A stretch of 64,000 nucleotides of DNA from Lonicera japonica. Its lineage: Eukaryota > Streptophyta > Magnoliopsida > Dipsacales > Caprifoliaceae. The position numbers and the translations under genes are program-made. Below the pieces are notes generated by a model, which ran no database searches, had not been told where the DNA came from, and was given only the letters and a program-made list of their open reading frames with translations. Where the stretch lies: NCBI GenBank assembly GCA_021464415.1, contig CM038470.1, forward strand, positions 6,274,394 through 6,338,393, written 5' to 3'. Positions 45,434 through 58,316 of this stretch are shown one piece after another; position 1 is the first letter of the stretch, and each line of letters opens with the position of its first letter.

Positions 45434-46400
45434 GTATGTATAATCTTTCTTAGACAAATTGGACATTATCTTACTAATTTAGACTCAAAGAAAAAATAAA
45501 AAAAAATCGTTAGTATTTTATGTAACTTTATACATAGAAGGAAGGAAGTAATTCTTTTTTTGAGCTATGCGTAAAGTGAGAAAATCAGGTTAAGGAAATG
45601 AGTTAAATTTTGCACTAAAAGTAACAAATGTGAAAAGGAAATGTTTCCCAATGCACAATAACTTTGGCAAAAGAAAAAACATTACTTATTTATCTTAAAT
45701 TAAGAATTCGGTTGATTGAAAAAATAAGTACTTCTATAAAGATACTTCTACAGTAATCAATAATTAAAACAAATTTTATTTATTATAGTATAATATAATA
45801 AAATAAAATTTTATTTAATTGCATGTCCGAGTTTTAATTTAAAACAAAAAGAATTACTAAACGTAGATTGGTAAGTAGTATAAACGTGTGGGGTAGTCGA
45901 GGCACCGATGTTCGTAAAATAGCCAAACATTGCATGTGGACTTAATTATCACCACCGGATCCCACCTCCACTCTGCACGCATTATCCCTAGACTAGATGG
46001 AGAGAGTGTCTCATGACAACTCAAGGGATGAATGACAAATTGATAACGGTTAATCGCATTTTTTTTTTCTTTTCCATTTATAATGCAATTTCAAAATACT
46101 CTCTTCTATTTTTTTTTTAACAATTCAATCCCTAAACGTCATTTACTTCCTAGGCTGCATTTGATTTTCTTTAAATTTTGTAGAAGAGTTCAATTTACAA
46201 TAAAAAAAAAAACATAACTATATTCAATTACCATTATAAATAAATAAATAATTTATATTTTAAGATCGTTTCTCACGTTTTAATGAAAAATCAATCTGTT
46301 GCACAATTTTTTCAATTATAATATTAATTAAATAGTCACAAATATTTTATTTCCAATAAAGCTTTTACCTTGGAAATTATTTCCAATGCATTTAACATAG
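44724..46400. other. Intergenic, no gene recognised
   Basis: RhoGDI 3' UTR, then AT-rich sequence with a (TC)n(TA)n microsatellite at about 45399-45434. No transposon ends noted. Confidence 0.45.
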
Positions 46401-47691
46401 TTTTCAGCATCCAAATTAACTTAAAAAAAGAAATGTATGAAGTCCAAAAGCAACCCTCTTTTGCGCTGTTTGTACTTGCTAGTTACTACACTCAAGTCAC
46501 TCACCATGTTCTCTATTCCAGCTGCCACTCTCTCGCACTCAACAGCACTTAATAGTTTATTTCTCCTAATAAAACCCATTCTTTTATATATTCTCAGCCA
46601 TTTTAGTCTCTCCTCCAGTATCATCCACACACCCTTTTATCTCTGGTTTCCTCTTGGACGGGTCAGTGTTCTCTTGCTCAGTTTCCTCTTATTCCAATTT
46701 CTCTTTTCCATTTCCCCTTTAATTATTAGATGCTAAACAAAAATGTTTTTTTTTTTTTTGTTTTTTTGTTTTTTTTGGGAATTGAACTAGATCTGTTTCC
46801 TAATTGTGGTTCATGTACTGCATTGGGGGTTGTAGTTTCTTTTTTGGGTTCTTGTAAATGGATTAGCACTGATTCTGTTTGATGTATTGCCTGTTAGATT
46901 AGCATTATTGATTTAGTGCTGCTAAATGGGGCCATGGGGGTCTGATCTGATTTCTACAGTGGAATTTCGGAATCTGATCTTCAGGGAATTCAACCCATTG
47001 GGTTTCTTGAAGAAATTCCTAAGCAAGAAGATGGATCAGATTCCTAATGTTCCATTGTCTCCTCAATCTTAGTTTCCTTTTTGTGATTGCATTTCTTCCA
47101 TGGCTTAGTTGACTCATATATCCACATTGATGAGTAACATTAGCTCATGAACTGATGAAGATTATGTAAATCTCAGTTTTAGAGATCTGATGAAGTGGGC
47201 TTTTCTTAGAAACTAATTCTTTGTTTCACATGGTAAAATCCTCATGATGTTGAATTTGAATTACAATGACTGAATCTGAATCTGAAAAGGCTAATTGTTT
47301 TCTTCCTGAATGTCAATAGTAGTTGTGTTTTTGTTTGAATATTTGAATGCATGTTGTTTGGACTATTATGCCCTTGTCTTTTATTTTATAAAACTGGCTA
47401 TATCTTGCAAGAACATAATGTTATATTTAACATATCACATAATAAAAATAAGTGTATGGTTCATGAATCTGTCTTTTAATGAGGCTTTGGGTTAGGATTC
47501 GTTGTTTCCTACTCAAATGATGTTTTTGTGTAGATTTTTCTATACTGGATTTGCTTTAAAAGACTGAGATCTAACTGGATAGCTCATTTGATTAAACTTT
47601 GGATGGGTCTTAAATCATTAATTATTAATTTTCGCAGGAAGTTCAAGAACCCATTGAGCATTCAAACACATAAAAACTAGTGAAAGGGGAA
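46401..47691 (+). promoter_or_regulatory. Promoter and likely leader intron of the FLA7-like gene
   Basis: TTTTATATATTCTC near 46580-46593 is a TATA candidate, followed by a CT-rich leader. A GGACGG|GTCAGTG donor near 46661 and a TTTTCGCAG acceptor at 47638 would define a ~0.98-kb intron in the 5' UTR. The only open frames inside are short. This is inferred from splice-like signals and the absence of coding sequence. Confidence 0.4.
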
Positions 47692-48468
47692 ATGGAGTTT
47701 AACACTATTTTCATCATTTCTTGCACTCTAGTCCTTTTATGTTCCACACCAGCATTTGCACAAAAATCCCCACCTGTAAGCCTGACTCCGGCACCGGCAC
47801 CAGCACCGGAATTTGTAAACCTCACCGAGCTACTAAGCGTAGCCGGTCCATTCCACACCTTCCTAAGCTACCTTGAATCGACCAAAGTCATTGAAACCTT
47901 TCAAAACCAAGCCAACAACACTGAAGAAGGAATCACCATATTCGTACCCAAAGACCAAGCCTTCTCTTCACTCAAAAACCCCTCTCTTTCTAACCTCACC
48001 GCGGACCAGCTCAAGTCCCTTTGCCTCTTCCACGCGTTGCCACATTACTACAGCCTAGCAGACTTCAAGAACCTCAGTGGAATGAGCCCAGTTAGCACAT
48101 TTGCTGGTGGCCAATACACTTTGAACTTCACAGACAACTCTGGCACGGTGCAGCTCGGCTCGGGGTGGACTAACACGAAAGTGAGTAGTAGTGTGCACTC
48201 GACTGATCCGATCGCTGTATATCAGATAAATAATGTGCTTTTGCCTGAAGCAATTTTTGGGACCGATATACCCCCAACTCCGGCTCCAGCACCGGCACCG
48301 ACTCCAGTGGTAGCTCCCCCGGCTGCAGATACTCCGGCTGCTGATGTGGGAAGTGGGTTGTCTTCTCCAGCGACTTCGCCCCCAGGGAATTCTTGTGGGA
48401 TTATAAGCTGGAGTGTGTGGAGGCACTTTGGTTTGGTGGTTTTAGGTGGGTTGGCCTCGTTCTTGTAA
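47692..48468 (+). CDS. FLA7: Fasciclin-like arabinogalactan protein (FLA7-like)
   Basis: A single exon of 258 aa. Residues 1-23 form a signal peptide (IFIISCTLVLLCSTPAFA), followed by an AP-rich glycomodule (TPAPAPAPE) for arabinogalactan attachment. One fasciclin domain (about 40-190) follows, with NLTELLSVAGPFHTFLSYL, TIFVPKDQAF and VYQINNVLLPEAIFGTD. A second glycomodule (PPTPAPAPAPTPVVAPP) comes next, then a hydrophobic tail (FGLVVLGGLASFL) typical of GPI-anchor addition. N-glycosylation motifs NLT, NNT and NFT are present. The sequence order matches FLA7 closely. It is a cell-surface/wall protein involved in adhesion and wall architecture. The start is the ATG at 47692; the upstream in-frame GTG is not used. 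Confidence 0.93.
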   Translation: MEFNTIFIISCTLVLLCSTPAFAQKSPPVSLTPAPAPAPEFVNLTELLSVAGPFHTFLSYLESTKVIETFQNQANNTEEGITIFVPKDQAFSSLKNPSLSNLTADQLKSLCLFHALPHYYSLADFKNLSGMSPVSTFAGGQYTLNFTDNSGTVQLGSGWTNTKVSSSVHSTDPIAVYQINNVLLPEAIFGTDIPPTPAPAPAPTPVVAPPAADTPAADVGSGLSSPATSPPGNSCGIISWSVWRHFGLVVLGGLASFL

Positions 48469-49436
48469 GGGGGAGGAGTTTTGTCGTGCATTTGATTTAT
48501 TGTTAAGAGGTACATGTATCAGATTAATTTACTTTGGTTTCATGTCAATTTTTTGGATCATATTTCTGTATGAGAATGTGAGTTTATTTATTTGGTTGTA
48601 GTTGTTGTGTATTTAATTTATTGTTAAGAGGGGTACATGTATTCAGATTAATTGCTTTGAATTAAAGTCAATTTTTTGTATAATATCTGTGTATGAAAAT
48701 GTCAGTGTATTTATTTTGTTGTAGTAGTTGTTATTGTTTTAAGTGGCATTATACTTGTTTGTGATTTACACTAAACCATGTGTTAGTAGTTTTTGATTCT
48801 GGATTGCCTTTTTCCTATGAGAAATAACCTTTTTTTTTCCTTCTAATTATGCTATAAAGCTTCCCGCATCAATTTTGAACATGCGTAAAACTCATTTGTA
48901 TGAAACTATTACTACCAAAAATTAAGGGAATGCTTCAATTCAATTTAATATAAAGCTGCATTTTTTTTTCAAAATGAATAATTAATTTATTGATCATCTT
49001 AATGTTGCAATCAATTTATTGCGTTAGTATGACGATCAAACACTTGAAAATTTAGTGATCAACAATTGAAATATAAAAATGTACATTTATATTTAAATAA
49101 TTTACAATAATTAACGTTACAATAGTTATTTTGCATATGATAGCCATGTTCTGTTAGATTAACCATTGTTCATGTTAAAACAATTATTGACTATATTACA
49201 ATAATGTATTGTAATTGTTACTATTTCAAAGTTTGGGGCGAATCTATAACAACTTTTTTTGCTAGGTGTAAAATCAAAATACTTTGTATGATAAAGGCCT
49301 ATTTCAATTGATTTGTTTTTCTCAATTTTGTCTGTGAACACTTTTATTTTTCAAATTTTCTAATTTAGCATAAGTAATGAGATTGAAATATGCGAATGGC
49401 AGAGATATAATTACCTTTAATTGCTAGTGAAAATTA
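48469..49436. other. Intergenic, 3' of the FLA gene
   Basis: 3' UTR with an approximate direct repeat (TTTATTGTTAAGAGG.TACATGTAT at about 48500 and 48615), then AT-rich sequence without a recognised feature. Confidence 0.5.
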
Positions 49437-50106
49437 CAGTAGAAACTCGATAAAATAATAGTTTCGCTAAATTCAAAATTTTTGCCTTTCCGACTCGGAC
49501 CCAAGAGATAAATTAATATTTTCTCTAAATTTATAATGTTCCTTTAGGCTCATCGGTTACATAAATTAATAATTTATATTTTTAGGCTTGCTATCACACC
49601 TTATCAAAATACGAGTGCAATGTTGTTTGCTTGAAATTTATATATGCCAAAATTGCATTCCTAACTTTTTGTAATGCCTTAAGCATGTTAGGTGTACATT
49701 TCCCATCTTATAAGAAAAAATTATTCAATGTCGTTATTACTTTGATGGCTTGTTTTCGAGAAACAACTTTTATACAAAACTATCATCTCTAAGTTCGTTT
49801 TCTTGATTATTTTTTGTGACACTATCAAAAATCTCTTCGTCAGTTAAAATCTCCGAACTCTCTTCATGTTCACCAAGATAGTTTAATATTGAAAACATAA
49901 ATCTTTCAAATTATTTATCAAAAGATGATATAATTTACTTAATTAAATTTATAGGAAATAAAATATAAGGAAGATTAAGAAAACAATATTAGAAACATAA
50001 ATCTTTCACTAAATTAATAAATTATTAATTTATCGGTAAATCAAAATATCATTTAATTAATAAAATTGGTCGGTCACAACCTTATTAATTTATAAAGTTT
50101 TTACTG
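49437..50106. mobile_element. pogo-like (Emigrant-type) element with TA TSD
   Basis: Ends CAGTAGAAACTCGATAAA and, reversed, CAGTAAAAACTTTATAAATT, each flanked by TA (49435-49436 and 50107-50108). These match the CAGTAAAACCTCTATAAATT ends of plant pogo/Emigrant elements. The 670-bp element keeps a short piece of transposase (see 49770-49877), so it is an internal deletion derivative. Confidence 0.85.
49770..49877 (-). pseudogene. pogo transposase C-terminal remnant
   Basis: The leftward frame reads LGEHEESSEILTDEEIFDSV and then TKNNQENELRDDSFV before a stop. The SEILTDEEI stretch is characteristic of the acidic C-terminal tail of plant pogo/CENP-B-like transposases. Everything upstream, including the DDE catalytic core, is deleted. 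Confidence 0.65.
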
Positions 50107-50108
50107 TA

Positions 50109-51933
50109 TCATTTTATTTTATAATACATTTTTTTTCATATAAAAAGGCCTTCCCGGACCCAAGATAATCTGAATTTGAGTCTGATCAACAAAAATAAAA
50201 TAAAAAACCTATATATATATATATATGTATTTTTTTTAGTTCTGGAATTGGATCAAAAGTCCATCAATGAGAACTTTTTTTTGAGAAAAAGTTAGGAAAT
50301 ATAAATTTTTTGAAATAAAAGCCTTGGGTCATGTGTGTTTTTCTCTTAAATTTAAATTTGTAACTCGTTAAAATAACTTTAAAATACCGTCAATTAAATA
50401 CTTAAATATAGTATTTTGCTAAAAGTCAATTAGAACAAATTTAATTTTGCATGATACATAAATTATGATATGAAATTTTAATGCGAAGTTAATGTTGCAC
50501 TTCTTTTGAGATATAATCAAAGATAGACCTTAATTTATAAAAAAATAATTCCATAATTCTTTTACAAATTTCTTTTTTCACGCGAGCTCTATTTTTCAAT
50601 ATTCCACACTTTTTAAGCTTTGTTTTTGAACATTCTAGTGATATAATGTATCACACAAGATTAAAAGTGAGCGATAATGTTACACGCACACAAAACCATA
50701 GCTATTAGTGAGTGAAAAATGGTCCATAAATCACAAATAGTGGCCCAGTGATAGTTTGATTAGGAGTTCTCCGATCGAGTTTCCGAACCTATAAAACCAT
50801 TCCGGCGGCTAGCAGTTAACTACTATTTTATGAGTAGAAACTAGTTGAGTAAGAATTAGTGGAGTTGCACATAATTTATTTCAAACAACCCGTGGCAAAC
50901 GAAAATAAAATAAAATATGGTCCATAGTAATTTTATCACAGGCATCCGCTCCTTCTTTGACAAGCATTCCTGAGTATTCGCGGGGCCAAAGGCAAAACGG
51001 TTTTTTCTCTCCTCTGTTTCTCTCTTTCTCCATTATGCCCTCTCCTCAACACAAAAACTTTCTCTATTCTCTCATTCATTCATTCAAAGCATGTACACTT
51101 GAAGAAGAAGAACAGCCAATCCGAAATTTTTTAAAAAATGATTATCTAACACCATTAGCTGTCCCATTTTCTCCATGGATTCCTATTTTTCTCTCTGTTT
51201 CAACAAATTACATTCCTTGTACTTTCTGCTTAGTTACTGAGACAGCCCAGGAAATCAAGAAGAATTTTAATCACGCATTAATCAATCACAATCACAATTA
51301 CGTGAGTGATTTGATTATTTCCTTCATTCCAGTTGATATAATAGGATATACGACATGCAAATATGCTTTATTTCCCTAAAATGTTCAGCAATCAACATAT
51401 TTGATTATCTAAGGCTTTTAGGATGAGATGCAAGTTTTAACTAACGCGGTCCATAACTTTTTTTTTCTCCTTCAAAAGAAATGCGGTTAAAGAATGATGT
51501 CCTTGTACTATCCCAAAGTATTTGTCTTTGTTTATACTTTATGGTATCTGCCTTGCTTATTATGTATCACAGTATGCGTCTCAAGTTACATAATATTTGT
51601 CTCAAGTTACATTTTATGTTATTTGTGTGACAAATACGGTGTGATAGTTTCTTTGGGATCGTATTTCTGAAAAAGAAAAATTTGCATTGCATCCAAAAAA
51701 TATTTGAACGTAGGACCCAATCCTAATTTTTGCATTATTTTAGTGACTTGTCAGAAAATTGTCAGATTGAGCATCCGTGCATCTCAAACCATGTAACACT
51801 TATTCTCGACGTTGGACCATAGTTGTATCAATCTTTAATTTATTATTGTTCATTGTATTTTATGATTAGACTGGGCTTGTTTTGGCGCAAATTAGGTTTC
51901 ATTAATCATTGAGGATTTGCACAAGGAGTAAAG
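50109..51933. other. Intergenic, then the fimbrin promoter and leader
   Basis: AT-rich sequence to about 50940, then a CT-rich leader region (about 51000-51300). A GTGAGT donor near 51302 and an AATTAG acceptor near 51893 suggest a leader intron just before the fimbrin ATG. The open frame at 50957-51379 shows no recognisable protein and is probably leader. Confidence 0.4.
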
Positions 51934-54900
51934 ATGTCTAACTATCAGGGCGTTCTTGTATCTGATCCATGGCTTCAGAGCCAATTCACCCAAGTCGAGC
52001 TACGTGGCCTCAAATCAGAAGTATGTACCGTGTTACTACGTTCATAAATGCCTCATTTTTTTAAATTTTTTTTTTTTTTATGATTTAAATTGAAAAACGC
52101 TATTGCAAAATCATAAATGAATTTTGAAGTAGCAAATATGCATCAAGATGTTTTACATTGTGCATCAAATATCATGCATTGCTGTGGTGGAAGTGACATT
52201 TGCTTTGACAATAACAATACCGTTTAAAAGTTGTAATGTAAAACTTTATGGTCAAGTGGAACTTGTGATTGACATGAATGGGTTGCATTTGGTTGTAGTA
52301 TGCTGCAGCGAAGAGTAAATCTGGCCGCGTTACGGTTGGAGATTTGTCACCGTTGATGGCTAAATTAAAAGCCTTCAAAGACACATTCAAAGAAGGGCAG
52401 ATTATGGCATTGTTGAAAGAGTCTACTTCTAACATGACTGAAGAAGTTGATTTTGAATCCTTCCTTCGGGTGAGATTCTCTTAGTACGTGGACTAAAAAG
52501 CTGCTTTTTCATTCTGATCATACAATTGGTGGATGAACATGAACTATAGCTTTGAAGATGTGGGAAAAACATAAATTACGTATAGGTTGAGCAATTATAT
52601 GATTTAACTAGTCTGCATCCCTTGCTAAACTTGTTAGTTTCCTTTTTCTTTGTCTTTCCTGTCTTCATATTTTCTATCTTTTATGTTTCTTATATATTAA
52701 TGTAGTATTGTCATGATGAAAAGGAAAGAACAAAATTTGCAATGAGTGGGATTCTTGCTTGTAGGCAAGACAATTCATAAGTTCATTTATGGCTGCTGCT
52801 TTTTTTTCAAGTGTGTTGGTGATTTTTTCATGTTTTGTACATGAAATATAATTTTTGAAGTAGCGTAAAGGAAACAAGGAAACAAAATGTTAGTGAGATT
52901 ATCATTCTATTATGCGCAGGCATTCCTGAATTTACAAGCACAGAATTCAGGAAAAAAGGGAGGTCCAAAATTAAAACAATCTACATCATTCCTCAAGGCA
53001 TCCACAACCACCCTTCGCCACACCATTAGCGAATCAGAGAAGACTTCTTATGTCGCCCACATTAACAACTTTCTTGGTGAAGATCCATTTTTGAAGGATT
53101 ATCTACCTATAGATCCTTGTACCAATGCTTTATTTGATCTTGCTAAAGATGGTGTTCTTCTCTGGTATTTATAAAAGATCCACACTACAATTTTGTTACT
53201 TAAATGTTTCTTGGGTTTGTTTCACTTTATAACCATCTCTTGCAGCAAGCTCATCAATGTAGCTGTCCCTGGTACAATAGACGAGCGAGCTATTAATACC
53301 AAGAAGGTTCTTAATCCATGGGAGAGGAATGAGAATCACACTCTTTGCCTCAATTCTGCAAAGGCTATTGGCTGCACAGTGGTTAACATCGGCACTCAGG
53401 ACTTAGTTGAAGCAAGAGTAAGTTAAGCTAATGCTATCATGGACTCTGCCACAATGATAAGAATGGGGTCACCGAGTTTGGAAAATATGAGGCCTATGTA
53501 ATGATGATTAACGATTTGAGGTTTTAATGCATTTGACCAAAGTAAAAACATGGGATGGTACAAATCTAGATAAAATTCAGTACCAGGTTATCTAAAAAGT
53601 TCTTTTTGAAGGAAATCTAGAAATTGGATAAATAAGTTCAAAACCTTAATCATTTCTCCCTTTTTTTGACATCCAAAGTTCTATAGTTGAGGCACGGATC
53701 GGAGTTGTCTATGGCTTCTGAAATCATAAAAAAGTTCAACCCTCCCCTCAAATTTTTATATATTATTTTGTATTGAAGCACCCAAAGAACAAATACTCCA
53801 ATCTCCAAACCGTGTTAGGGAAAGAGAGAGAGAGAATAATATAGTTCGGTTGAGGTGGACTTTCTTCTTCTTGTTGGTGGTTCATAATCTAATATCTATC
53901 CTTTCTCCCAGCACATCCCTTTATCATCTGAGCAAACACTATGATCATGAAGAGGTTTACTCCCAACCATTGGCTAACCACAAGTTATCCTATATACATA
54001 TATATATATTCATTGCTCATATCAAAGTTGCTAACTTTCTATTTTTTGGTCATTTTGTAGCCCCATCTGGTAGTTGGATTGATTTCTCAGATAATTAAGG
54101 TACCTTTACATTTGGGTTCTTCCTTACTGAATTCATGCTATTGCTGGAGACATGTAGTGGATTACCAAGATTCTTAATCCTTTGTATTGTTATATGTGGG
54201 AACATCAGATACAACTTTTAGCCGATCTCAATCTCAAGAAAACTCCTCAGCTTGCTGAATTGGTGGACGAGGACAAGGTCACAAGATATTGATTGGTTTC
54301 TGCATCTTCTTTTTGTGTTTCTGTAATATAGATTTGTGGAATTCAGTGTAGTATGTATGCCAAAAGTAAGTAATATTGTCAAATTTTGCAGGATGTGGAG
54401 GAACTCATGAGTTTAGCCCCGGAAAAGGTTCTTTTGAAATGGATGAATTTTCAGTTAAAGAAATCGGGGTACAAAAAGCAGGTTGCAAATTTTTCGTCTG
54501 ATCTGAAGGTAAGAGAATGTTTGCCAGCTCTTCATATCAAATCCAAAGAAGCCAAATAATAAATATAACCATATGATGCGATTTATTATGTATCACTTTC
54601 AAACCTTTGTCCTGGGAGAAGCCAAATATTAATAATAACTATAAATTGTTGTTCGTTTGTTATTTGTAGTTGAGTAGTTGTAAACCACATGCTTTCTACT
54701 TAAAAATGTAGCATGTTACATACCACAGCTGTAAGAGTTTTTTTTCTCTTAGATAATATCATAGACTTGTTGATTTTCAGGATGGAGAGGCCTATGCTCA
54801 CTTGCTCAATGTTCTTGCACCGGAACATGGTACGACTGCGACACTGGAAACAAAAGATCCCACCGAGAGAGCAAATCTGATTCTGCAGCAAGCAGAGAAA

Positions 54901-57900
54901 TTGGAGTGCAAAAGATATGTCACTCCAGCGGACATTGTTGAGGGCTCAACAAACTTGAATCTTGCATTTGTTGCGCAAATATTCCATCAAAGGTTGGACT
55001 AATCATTATTTATTTTGTTTGTTTATCTTTTGGAGAATGGAGTTTGCCCCAACTTTCACCTTGCCATGAATTGTTTGGAGTTATCCTTTTCATAATTTGA
55101 TACTTAACCTGTTCAATCTTTCACAATCATCGTGAGATTCACAAGAATAGATATGGTAATCTGACCTGTACCAACCTTCTGTTCTCTATGTTGTGGATTC
55201 CTATTGCCTCTTAAAATTACCAGCAAACTGGCTTAGCAGAAAGGAATTGGACCAATTATCAATGCTTGACATTCAGAAAAAAATGGCAAAGCAAAAACTC
55301 ATTTTAAGAGTAGATGTGTATGTATTTCATTTGCAAATGCAAAAAGCTTGTTTTGTGTTAGTTCATGAATTATTGCCACTTTGTGATTATTTTCCTGTTT
55401 CGGTCCGTCTTTGTTGATACATGTAATCACCGAGTAATTTCCTTCACAGGAATGGCCTATCGAACGATACCACAAAATTTTCTGCTGCTGAGATGATGAC
55501 AGATGATGTTGAAACTTCTCGGGAGGAGAGATGCTTCCGATTGTGGATTAACAGTCTTGGAATTCCTACCTATGTCAATAATCTATTTGAGGATGTCCGA
55601 ACTGGGTAAAGATTGCCTCTTCTCTGCAACAAAATGGAGCCCTTCGTAAAAATATTTCTTGATGTTTATCATCACTCTTTCACGCAGATGGATTCTTTTG
55701 GAAGTACTTGACAAAGTTTCCCCAGGATCAGTCAACTGGAAACTAGCAACCAAACCTCCTATTCAGATGCCTTTTAGAAAGGTTGAGAACTGCAACCAAG
55801 TTATAAGTGTTGGAAAGGAATTGAATTTCTCCCTTGTGAACGTAGCTGGGAATGATATTGTACAAGGAAACAAAAAGCTTATTATAGGTTAGTCTGCTTC
55901 AGTTTTTAACCTCTTCCCCCACCTGCAGCCCCGTTTTCATGGGATTTATTTGAGTATAAAATAATTAACAACTAATTTTACTGTTTCAGGGTTTTATTAA
56001 AGTTTTACCCAGATGCTTATATCTAACTTTATCCTTTTATGCCTAGCAATATTTTTTAATCTTTGTGACAGGAATCGAGGTAGTTTTCTTTTCTTTTTTC
56101 ATTTCTTTTTAGGTTTTGACTTTTAGGGGTTTTGGGGTCTTCTGCTGGGGGATTAAGAAACATGAGTTGTATGGATTTTCTGTCGCGATGTTGCTCTTTT
56201 CTTTAGATTGTGTTTGAGAACTCCATTCAAACGGATTTTGCTCCGATCCCAACCCCCCTTAATATCATCTAACATAAACTTGAACTTGTGAGAGTAGCAT
56301 TTTACTCTAATTCTTCTAAGGCAAAATATTGTGCAACAAACTGATGAATAGATTAATGATTTGGACTCAAGCTTAACAATGTTTATTGTAATACTGGGGA
56401 CAGCCCCAGTTATAAATACTTCTTCATAAACATCTTATTCTTCTGTAGTCGAGTTGCATTATGAAGTAAAATGATTTACCCATATTTTGACACCCATATA
56501 AGTTTCAGTGCATGATCGCTACCAGTGTGTGCAAATCAAGAACTATAACCGTTTGGCCCTTATGAAATGTACAAAAGAACCAATTGAGTGTCCTTATAAC
56601 AGTATTCAACGCATCCAAATATATATTATTAATCGTTTATAGTGAGTTATTGTGGAGATATGAAGCATGAAGTCTGTTACCATTGATCTTCAATAGTGTT
56701 TGTAAGGTCTTATTATATTACAATGGAAAAAAAAATTGTAGCCCTTCATATATCAGTTTTTTTTATATATTTTCCATTCCAAGTGTCATGTAGTATAGTA
56801 TAGAAAGAGTATTAGGTAAGCCTGATTGCCAGTGGACTAGAATCAATAGATTTCCATGAAATATATCTGCGATCTTTCACCATTTGTTGTTTTCCCCTTT
56901 AATAGTGCTATGCGTAATTTCCTTTCACAGAAATTTCATTTGAATTACATTTATCTATTTACTAGGGGACATATAATAAGCTTATTTACCTGTGGCCCCC
57001 AGCTTTTTTGTGGCAGTTGATGAGGTATAATATGCTCCAACTCCTTAAAAATTTGAGGTCACACTCCCAAGGAAAGGAAGGAAAGGAGATTACAGATGCT
57101 GATATTCTGGAGTGGGCAAACCGCAAAGTGAAGATCTCGGGAAAAACAAGTCAAATGGAGAGCTTTAAGGTAAAGAGCAGGAAAAAAATAAACTTGAACT
57201 TGGTTTACGATTTGACAATATTGTTATTTATTTTTCAGGATAAAAACCTTTCAACTGGAATTTTCTTCCTTGAACTTCTAAGTGCTGTGGAGCCAAGGGT
57301 TGTCAACTGGGCTCTTGTTACCAAGGGTGAAAATGGTATGTTTATCTTCCTGAACTTGTGTGTTTGTTTTTCACTTAATTTTCATCAACATTTTCTATCT
57401 TTGGTGGTGTCTGATTGCATTGATTTTCCAATGAATTAATTTCTATGCTACATCTTGCTTTAACGTAACTTTTCTTATCCACAGAATCCAAAACCATCAC
57501 TCTTCTACATTTTTTACTCCATGTTAAACAATTCTTGGGAATTCAATTCCTTTCATGTATAGCAATCGAAACCTCCCCTAGAGGATTGCTAAATCCAGTC
57601 CCTAGGACAATGACAATGACTTTTTTTATTGCCATTGCAGAGGAGGATAAGAAACTAAATGCAACATACATCATTAGTGTCGCTCGAAAGCTTGGATGCT
57701 CCATTTTCTTATTGCCTGAGGATATACTAGAGGTAATCATCATGATGAACTTAATTAGTCAATGAACCCAAAGGTTATCACTTCCGCAATGAAACTCACT
57801 ATGTGGGGTTTTGAACTTGTAACCACTTATGAGAAGCGTGCGCTTAACCATTGAACTATAAGCTCCGTGTACAATTGCCTAATATAGTGATACTGATCAA

Positions 57901-58316
57901 GCAACTACATGTCAAAATCTGAACCATCTAATTTTCAACTAACAGCTCAGTTTATTTAACCCTCCTCTAGAGTGATTTTCATGACTTCACTCAAGTGGAG
58001 CCTGATATGGAATTTAATTGTGCAATTTTTTTTATTTTTTTTATTTTTTTTTGTGAATGAAATTGTGTGACAGGTGAACCAGAAGATGATACTTACCCTA
58101 ACCGCAAGCATAATGTACTGGAGCCTACAGCAGAGGGCTCGAAGGGGGGCTGGTGGCCCAGGCTCAAACCCTTCAGAAGATGCACCTGCAGATGGTGATC
58201 ATGGGACTGTTCCAACAGGGGATGGCTCCAATATCGATGATGCCACAGCAGATCCTACTGCCTCTGCACAGGTTGACATTGAGGCAGAAGTAAACAGAAC
58301 TACTGATAAAGAATGA
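51934..58316 (+). CDS. FIM: Fimbrin, actin-bundling protein
   Basis: Fourteen exons: 51934-52020, 52299-52469, 52920-53164, 53246-53417, 54061-54099, 54209-54277, 54392-54508, 54781-54992, 55450-55605, 55688-55887, 57003-57169, 57239-57335, 57641-57732, 58074-58316. They splice in frame to 688 aa, close to Arabidopsis fimbrin 1. The order is a degenerate EF-hand-like N-terminus ([20 protein letters not shown]; about 1-86), then four calponin-homology domains in two actin-binding pairs. Recognisable stretches include [78 protein letters not shown] and [12 protein letters not shown]. The tail after [20 protein letters not shown] is acidic and low in complexity. Plant fimbrins cross-link actin filaments independently of calcium. 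No lesion seen. Intron 10 is 1.1 kb and intron 13 carries a SINE-like segment. Confidence 0.96.
57790..57870 (-). mobile_element. tRNA-derived SINE fragment in fimbrin intron 13
   Basis: Leftward sequence GAGCTTATAGTTCAATGGTT contains an A box (TAGTTCAATGG), and about 30 nt later GTGGTTACAAGTTCAAAACC gives a degenerate B box. It does not fold as a full cloverleaf with a matching acceptor stem. A plant tRNA-related SINE is the better reading. Confidence 0.5.

Noticed and set aside
50957..51379. 140-aa frame upstream of fimbrin
   Set aside because: The composition is low in information and a leader intron donor lies within it; more likely 5' UTR and intron.
57790..57870. Functional tRNA gene
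   Set aside because: There are A- and B-box-like motifs but no complete cloverleaf or acceptor stem pairing; listed as a SINE fragment instead.
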